From: Streptomyces sp. NRRL F-5126
GTDB lineage: Bacteria; Actinomycetota; Actinomycetes; Streptomycetales; Streptomycetaceae
Length of the DNA: 64,000 bases
Direction of reading: 5' to 3'
NCBI RefSeq assembly: GCF_000721265.1
Contig: NZ_JOFZ01000001.1
Location: 186,001 to 250,000 of the forward strand
A model generated the notes under the pieces. That model did no database searches, had not been told where the DNA came from, and saw only the letters and a list, made by a program, of their open reading frames with translations. Both the position numbers and the translations under genes were made by a program. Shown here piece after piece: positions 58,764 to 64,000 of the stretch. Positions within the stretch are counted from its first letter, which is position 1; every line of letters begins with the position of its first letter.

Positions 58764-59899
58764 CGTCGGTCACTGGCTCCTCGTGTAGCGATCGTGTAGA
58801 CGGCCATCAGCCGCTCGGCGCTGCGCGCGATGTCGTAGTGGTGCGCGGCCCGCGGCGTGGGCAGCCGCTCCCACGGCCCGGCGGTGAACCGCTGCTGGTA
58901 CGTGCGCAGTTCGTCGGTCAGCTCGGGGGCGGCCCCCGATACCTGGCGCGCGCCGGGTGCCGCTTCGGGCGGCAGGTCGTGCAGGGCGGGGCAGGTGACG
59001 TGCAGCACCGGGAGCCCGGCGGCGAGCGCCTCGACGACGGCGAGGCCGAACGCCTCGTCGGGCGAGGGCGAGACGAACACGTCCATGGCGGACAGCAGTG
59101 CGGGCAGCGAAGGGGCGCCGGTGTGGGACGGCGGGTCCTCGCACTCGCCGGTGAGCAGGACGCGGTCGGCGGCGCCGCGCCGCCGCGCGACGGAGAGCAG
59201 CGCGTCGCGCTCCGGCCCGCCGCCGACGAGCAGCAGGCGGGCGTCCGGCAGGTCGGCCACGGCGCGCACGAGGGTGTCGAAGCGCTTGCCGCGGGTGAGC
59301 CGGCCGACGCCGCCGACGACGAACGCGCCGGCCGGCAGGCCGAGCCGCTCGCGGGTGGCGCGCCGGGCCGGCCCGTCGTACCGGAAGCGTCCCGCCTCGA
59401 TGCCGTTGGGGACGACGTGGATGCGGTGGTGGGGCACGCCCCAGCGCTCCAGGCGGCGCGCCACGGTGTCGGACACGGCGACGGTGGCCGAGCCGAGGCG
59501 TTCGCCCGCGAGGTAGAGCGCGCGGGCACCGGTGGACAGCGGGCGTCCCTCGATCTGGCGTGCGCCGAGTGAGTGCTCGGTCGCGACCACGGCACGCACC
59601 CCGGCGAGCCGCGCCGCGAACCGCCCGTACACGCAGGCGCGGTAGAGGTGCGTGTGGACGAGGTCGTACCTCCCGCGCCTGATCATGCCGGCGAGACGGG
59701 GCAGTGCGGCCAGGTCGCGGTTGCCCGCCATGCCGAGGTGGGCCACGGACACGCCGTCCGCGGTGATGCCTGCGGCGACGGCGCCCGGGTTGCTGAGGGT
59801 GACGACGTCGTGGTCCGTGGGGAGGTGCCGCAGCAGGAGCCTGAGCTGCTGCTCGGCGCCGCCGATGCCGAGGCCGGTGATGACGTGGAGGACTCTCAT
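58760..59899 (-). CDS. Glycosyltransferase family 4
   Basis: 379 aa, GT-B fold. N-terminus MRVLHVITGLGIGGAEQQL, VHTHLYRACVYGRFAARLAGV, VVPNGIE, GVGRLTRGKRFDTLVRAV, LLLVGGGPERDAL and the late E-rich SPDEAFGLAVVEALAAGLPV (the EX7E motif of GT4). Adds a sugar to the growing repeat unit. Only one glycosyltransferase is visible in the operon; others may be upstream of the window. ATG overlaps the deacetylase stop. Confidence 0.93.
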   Translation of the reverse strand: MRVLHVITGLGIGGAEQQLRLLLRHLPTDHDVVTLSNPGAVAAGITADGVSVAHLGMAGNRDLAALPRLAGMIRRGRYDLVHTHLYRACVYGRFAARLAGVRAVVATEHSLGARQIEGRPLSTGARALYLAGERLGSATVAVSDTVARRLERWGVPHHRIHVVPNGIEAGRFRYDGPARRATRERLGLPAGAFVVGGVGRLTRGKRFDTLVRAVADLPDARLLLVGGGPERDALLSVARRRGAADRVLLTGECEDPPSHTGAPSLPALLSAMDVFVSPSPDEAFGLAVVEALAAGLPVLHVTCPALHDLPPEAAPGARQVSGAAPELTDELRTYQQRFTAGPWERLPTPRAAHHYDIARSAERLMAVYTIATRGASDRR

Positions 59900-60693
59900 G
59901 GCGCGGGCGCCTCCTGCACGCACGGCAGCTCGGACTCGTGCACCTCGGGGTAGGGGCCGTACGGGACGGGGGCGCGGCGCCTGCCGTGCAGCGCGTACTT
60001 GAGGAGCAGCCGCGCGGCGGTGTCCTGCCTGCCGACGTGCACGCGCGGGAGGGCGAAGAGGCCGGTGAGCGGCCCCGGGTCGATGGCGACGGCGTACCGG
60101 TACCCGGCGGCGCGCACGGCGTCGACGGCGCGTGCGTCGACGTTGCCGTACGGGTAGCAGAAGCCGGTCACCTCGCTCCCGGTGACGGCGGACAGCAGTT
60201 CGCGGCTGCGCGCGGTCTCCGCGGCGAGCAGCTCCGGGCCGACGGCGTCGTGGTCGGTGAGGTCCGTGTGCAGCAGGCCGTGCGAGCCGATCTCCATGCC
60301 CGCGTCGGCGGCGGCCCGGATGCCGTCCTCCGTCAGGAGCGGCTTGCGCGGGCCGCGCGGATCCCATTCGTTGCTGCCGCCGAGTCGTCCCGGCAGGACG
60401 TAGACGGTCGCGGTACAGCCGTGGCGCAGCAGCGCCGGCACGGCGTGCTCGGCGAAGTCGGCGTACCCGTCGTCGAAGGTGAGGCCGACGAGCCCGGCGG
60501 CCTTGCCCTCGGCGCGGGCGCGCAGCAGCCGCTCCATGGACACGCCCGTCAGGCCGCACCGGCGCATCAGGCGCAGCTGCTTGCCGAGGCGGGCGGGCGG
60601 GACGGTGACGCGGTAGGGGTCGTCGGCCGTGTCGGCGACCGAGTGGTACATGGCTGCCCGCAGGGGACCTGCGGACGGGGTGTCAGCGGGCAT
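59896..60693 (-). CDS. Polysaccharide deacetylase (NodB-like, CE4)
   Basis: 265 aa. The NodB motif LTFDDGYADF has D74 and D75; the metal His motif is SH138GLLH142TD; later FCYPYGN and YRYAVAIDPG. It removes acetyl groups from N-acetylglucosamine-type residues and could thus charge the exopolysaccharide (as IcaB/PgaB do). There is no signal peptide, so it acts inside or is exported another way. Overlaps the flippase end by 11 bp. Confidence 0.92.
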   Translation of the reverse strand: MPADTPSAGPLRAAMYHSVADTADDPYRVTVPPARLGKQLRLMRRCGLTGVSMERLLRARAEGKAAGLVGLTFDDGYADFAEHAVPALLRHGCTATVYVLPGRLGGSNEWDPRGPRKPLLTEDGIRAAADAGMEIGSHGLLHTDLTDHDAVGPELLAAETARSRELLSAVTGSEVTGFCYPYGNVDARAVDAVRAAGYRYAVAIDPGPLTGLFALPRVHVGRQDTAARLLLKYALHGRRRAPVPYGPYPEVHESELPCVQEAPAP

Positions 60694-62779
60694 CGGTTGG
60701 CCTTCGTGTGACGGTGCGGATGGTACGGGCGAGCGGGGGCACGCGGACGGCCGCCGCGAGGAGGGCGCCGGTCCCGGGCGCCCGCAGGACGCCCGCCACG
60801 GCGAGGAAGGCGGCGGCGATCGCGGGGCACGCCGCGGCGAGCGCGAGGTACGGGTCGGCACTCACGGCGGCGCACGCCGCCCCCGCGCCGGTCGCCGCGG
60901 CGGCGGCGGTCGCGAGCTTGGCGAGGGCGGCGGCGACGTACGGGACGCGCACGGGGACGCTGCGCCGGCGCAGCCCGGCGAGTAGCAGCACGGCTGTGAG
61001 GCCGATGCCGAGCGCGTTGGCCGCCGCGATGCCGAGCACGCCCCAGGGGCCGACGAGCACGACGCCCGACGCGGTGGTCAGCGCGAGCCCGCCGAGCATG
61101 GTGAGCGCCGGGTACCACAGGGGGCGCGCGGCCGAGAAGTAGCAGCGCGCGAGCGCGCCGACGAGGGTCTGCCCGAGCAGCCCGAGCGCGTAGACGCGCA
61201 TGACGGACGCGGTGGCCGCGGTGTCGGCCGCGTCGAACTCGCCGCGCTGGAAGAGGACGTGCACGAGCTGCGGGGCGCAGGCCACGACGAGCGCGGTGCC
61301 GAGGAGCACGACGACGGCGGCCGTCGCGAGGTCGCGTTCGACGCGCCTGCGCGCGGCGGCCGTGTCGCCCGCGGCCATGGCGCGGGCGACGGCGGGGAAG
61401 GTGACGGTGCACAGCATGAGCGACAGCGTCATCGGCAGCTGCGCCACCTTCTGCGCGTAGTTGAGGTGAGAGATGGCGCCCGACGCCAGCGGCGCGGCGA
61501 GGAAACGCTCGACGAGCACCTGCGCCTGCCTGCTCAGCGCGAAGACGATCACGGGGGCGACGAGCGCGACCCCGATGCCGGGTACGGCGGTGGCGGGCGT
61601 GGGGATCGCGGCCCGCACGCGCCGCCACAGCGAGGGCGCCTGCACGAGCACCATGCACACCCCGCCGAACGCGACCCCGAGCGCGGCGGCCCGCACTCCG
61701 AGGCGGCCCGGCAGCACGACCATCGTGGCGATGATGCCGGCGTTGTAGGCGACGTAGATCGCGGCTGGTGCGAAGAAGCGGGAGTGCGCGCGCAGGGCGG
61801 CGCTGAAGCAGCCGACGAGCCCGAAGGTGAACACGCACGTCGCGGTGGCGCGCGTGCAGTCGACGGCGAGCCGGTGGTCGGGCAGCCCGGGCGCGAGCGC
61901 GTCCACGACCCACGGCGCCCCGGCGATCAGCAGCAGCGCCACACCGCCGAGGACGCAGCACAGCGGCGTCAGCGTGCGGCGCAGCAGGGCGCGCACGGAG
62001 TGCTGGGCGACGGCGAGGCTGAACGCGGGTACCAGGATGAGCGCCATGGCGTCCTCGATGAGCAGGGTGGAGGACACCTCGGGAACGGTCCACGACACGA
62101 GGAACGCGTCGCTCTCGGCGCCGGCGCCGAAGAGGTGGGCGATGACCTGGTCACGCACGAGCCCGAGCAGCGCACCGAGCGCGGTGAGCACGGCGGTGAC
62201 GAGCGCGGCCCGCCCGAACCGCACCCCGCCCCGCCCGGCAGGCCCGCCCTCGGCGCTGGACGCGCCGGCTCCGGGCGCGACACCGGCACCGGCCGAGCCG
62301 CCCGGCCCCGGCGCACCAGCACCCACGTCCGCCTCCGGCACCGCCGCACCCGATCCCACGGAGGCGGGCGCCGCCCCACCGCCCGCACCGGACGCCGCGT
62401 CAGCAGGACGGGGCTCAGGACCCGCGCCCGCTGCACCGCCGTCGCCTTCCGCCCCACCTGCGGGCCGGGGCGCCGGGCCCGCAGGTGCGGGCCGGGGACC
62501 GCCAGACCGCGGCGCCGCCCCGGCGCCGTCCACCCGCACCGCCGCCGCGGACGGCGCGTCAGGTGCGGGTATGGCGGCGGCTGTCTGCACGGCCGGCATG
62601 TTCGACGCGACGGGGCCCTGCGAGGCGCCGCTCGTGGCCACCACGGCAGCCGGTCCGTCGCCGTCCACCCGGACCGCCGTTGCGGCCACCGGTGCACCGG
62701 CGCCGGAGAGCGCGGCGCCCGCGCCCGGCGCCTCGTGCCCGCCGGCGCGCGGCGCGGGCGTGCCGCCGGTGGGGGTCAC
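60683..62779 (-). CDS. MurJ/MviN-like lipid flippase with a long Ala/Pro/Gly-rich N-terminus
   Basis: 698 aa. Residues about 200-640 are the MOP-family fold with some 14 membrane segments (GALLGLVRDQVIAHLFGAGAESDAFLVSWTVPEVSSTLLIEDAM, SRFFAPAAIYVAYNAGIIATM, NYAQKVAQLPMTLSLMLCTVTFPA), closest to MurJ but probably a Wzx-like translocator for the operon's lipid-linked polysaccharide. The first ~185 residues are low-complexity. GTG at 62779 overlaps the ligase stop (GTGA), as at the other junctions; an ATG at 62833 would overlap by 58 bp. Real translation could begin nearer residue 180. Confidence 0.85.
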   Translation of the reverse strand: MTPTGGTPAPRAGGHEAPGAGAALSGAGAPVAATAVRVDGDGPAAVVATSGASQGPVASNMPAVQTAAAIPAPDAPSAAAVRVDGAGAAPRSGGPRPAPAGPAPRPAGGAEGDGGAAGAGPEPRPADAASGAGGGAAPASVGSGAAVPEADVGAGAPGPGGSAGAGVAPGAGASSAEGGPAGRGGVRFGRAALVTAVLTALGALLGLVRDQVIAHLFGAGAESDAFLVSWTVPEVSSTLLIEDAMALILVPAFSLAVAQHSVRALLRRTLTPLCCVLGGVALLLIAGAPWVVDALAPGLPDHRLAVDCTRATATCVFTFGLVGCFSAALRAHSRFFAPAAIYVAYNAGIIATMVVLPGRLGVRAAALGVAFGGVCMVLVQAPSLWRRVRAAIPTPATAVPGIGVALVAPVIVFALSRQAQVLVERFLAAPLASGAISHLNYAQKVAQLPMTLSLMLCTVTFPAVARAMAAGDTAAARRRVERDLATAAVVVLLGTALVVACAPQLVHVLFQRGEFDAADTAATASVMRVYALGLLGQTLVGALARCYFSAARPLWYPALTMLGGLALTTASGVVLVGPWGVLGIAAANALGIGLTAVLLLAGLRRRSVPVRVPYVAAALAKLATAAAAATGAGAACAAVSADPYLALAAACPAIAAAFLAVAGVLRAPGTGALLAAAVRVPPLARTIRTVTRRPTDAR

Positions 62780-64000
62780 CGCTGCCGCGCCCGACCCGGG
62801 GCGCGGAGGTGTCCCACCGTGCCGAGTGACCATGCCGCCGCGAGGCCGAGCATCAGCGCGGTGAGGACCGTCGACGGGCCGCCGATGTCCGCGTACGCGA
62901 AGTCGATGAGCTGCCACACCAGCAGCGCGCACACCATGGCCGCGATGCCCGCGTCCCGGCGCTCGCGCAGCGCGCGGGGCAGCCGGCGCACGGCGCACAC
63001 CAGGATCGCCAGCCAGCTGCCCACCAGCGCGAGCACCCCGATCACCCCCTGCTCGCTGAGGATCAGCAGGTACATGTTGTGCGGGGAGAGCAGCGGCTCG
63101 CGCTGGAAGCCCGCGCCCGCGCCGTCGGTGTCGCTGCCCGAGGACAGTGCGAGCGAGGCGTGCGCATCGCGGTACGCGGGGAAGCCCTTGAGCCCGACGC
63201 CGGACACGGGGTCCTCGCGCCACATGTCGACCGCGGCCGCCCACATGGTGTACCGGTCGGTCACGGACTGGTCGGGGTCGCCCGCGACCCGCGTGATCGA
63301 GTCGAGCCGCTGCCCGACGAGCTGGGAGCCGACGCCGAACCCGCCGATCAGCACCACCCCGAGCGCGCCCGCGGCAAGCGCCACGACGACCGCGCGCCGT
63401 ACCCCCGTCGCCACGAGCATCGCGGCGAGCGCGGCGGCCGTCGCGATCCAGGCGCCGCGGCTGAACGACAGCACGAGCGGCACCACGAGCAGCCCGGCAC
63501 ACACCGCGGCGCAGGCCCGGACGCGCGGGGCCGCGCGCCGGTCGAGCGCGTAACCCGCCGCGACGATCAGGCCGTACGACACGACCGTGGCCATGCCCAT
63601 CACGTCCGTCGGGCCGAACGTGCCGACCGCCCTGATGTCCTTGCCCTCGTACGACGCCCCGGTGGCGGTCAGGTTCTGGACGACGCCGACGCCGCCCTCG
63701 ACGAGCGCCAGCGCGACCAGCCCGCCGGCCACGACCGCGAAGTCGCGCCTGCCGCGCACCAGCAGGACGAGCGCGGCGGGCACGAGCACGAAGATCTGCA
63801 GGTAGCGCGGCACCCCGGCGAGGCTGAACGCGGGGTCGTGCGAGGCGATCGCGGCGACGGACACGCCCACCACGGGGGCGCCGAGCACCACAGCGGCCGT
63901 CCGGCTCAGCGGCCGCTCTCGCAGGCGCAGCAGCCGCCCCGCGCAGAACAGCACGAGGACCCCCGAGGCGGCGTCGGCGACCGTGCCCGTGCCCTCGGAC
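62776..64000 (-). CDS. O-antigen ligase family (polymerase/ligase) membrane protein, 5' end outside window
   Basis: 407 residues visible; the reading frame continues past the right edge. About ten hydrophobic segments, a large loop with SRGAWIATAAAL, DRYTMWAAAVDMWREDPVSGVGLKGFP and PHNMYLLILSEQGVIGVLALVG (the RG.W and HN..L motifs of Wzy_C/WaaL proteins). It polymerises or transfers the repeat units moved by the flippase. First visible gene of the leftward operon. Confidence 0.9.
   Translation of the reverse strand, partial: SEGTGTVADAASGVLVLFCAGRLLRLRERPLSRTAAVVLGAPVVGVSVAAIASHDPAFSLAGVPRYLQIFVLVPAALVLLVRGRRDFAVVAGGLVALALVEGGVGVVQNLTATGASYEGKDIRAVGTFGPTDVMGMATVVSYGLIVAAGYALDRRAAPRVRACAAVCAGLLVVPLVLSFSRGAWIATAAALAAMLVATGVRRAVVVALAAGALGVVLIGGFGVGSQLVGQRLDSITRVAGDPDQSVTDRYTMWAAAVDMWREDPVSGVGLKGFPAYRDAHASLALSSGSDTDGAGAGFQREPLLSPHNMYLLILSEQGVIGVLALVGSWLAILVCAVRRLPRALRERRDAGIAAMVCALLVWQLIDFAYADIGGPSTVLTALMLGLAAAWSLGTVGHLRAPGRARQR

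Noticed and set aside
61259..63553. 764-codon open frame on the plus strand
   Set aside because: Antisense of the flippase and ligase genes, which show clear membrane patterns and coupled starts.

Overview
The window is chromosomal DNA of a Streptomyces species or very close relative. GC is very high with strong third-position bias, gene families are typical of sporulating streptomycetes (an SsgA-like protein, three rodlins, a short and a long chaplin, a tricorn protease), and the order rsmI / tatD / rsmA / ispE is the conserved actinobacterial one. No tRNA, rRNA, transposase, phage gene or CRISPR array was seen.

Layout. (1) 1-7513: housekeeping block read leftwards (ABC-F protein cut by the window edge, ispE, rsmA, a TatD nuclease, a zinc-ribbon protein, rsmI) and, divergently, a protein O-mannosyltransferase. 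The rpfB gene usually found between tatD and rsmA is missing. (2) 7529-20530: metabolic and regulatory genes: a TetR regulator facing an alpha/beta hydrolase plus Old Yellow Enzyme pair with repeated palindromic operators, a secreted endo-beta-N-acetylglucosaminidase H, an inositol-phosphatase-like protein lacking two metal ligands, a GntR regulator with a nested palindromic operator, an RraA-like protein, a penicillin-binding protein coupled to an EamA permease, and a CaiB-type CoA-transferase. (3) 20578-33734: the most distinctive locus. Ten closely packed leftward genes (NitT/TauT-type ABC importer, UbiD-like decarboxylase, GntR regulator, three-subunit molybdenum hydroxylase, enol-lactonase-like hydrolase, ACMSD-like amidohydrolase) face a divergent SDR. 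The divergent promoter region carries two copies of a 12-bp palindrome, and a second GntR paralogue lies at the far end. This looks like one uptake and degradation pathway for an aromatic or heteroaromatic carboxylate; the substrate is unknown. (4) 34220-51950: a serine hydrolase, a TetR/MFS efflux pair, an SsgA-like protein, the tricorn protease, a coupled BVMO-hydrolase-SDR operon, HxlR and MerR regulators with partner oxidoreductases, and exonuclease III. (5) 52051-64000: surface island: three rodlins, two chaplins, a secreted GH26-like hydrolase, and a leftward six-gene exopolysaccharide operon (O-antigen-ligase-like, MurJ-like flippase, polysaccharide deacetylase, glycosyltransferase, Wzz-like protein, CelD-like acyltransferase) that runs off the right edge.

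Four long gene-free stretches (388-942, 4233-4697, 21400-21927, 33735-34219) hold GC-rich, partly tandem repeats; in three of them the period is near 140-145 bp. Functions were assigned by reading motifs and overall family resemblance, with no database search.
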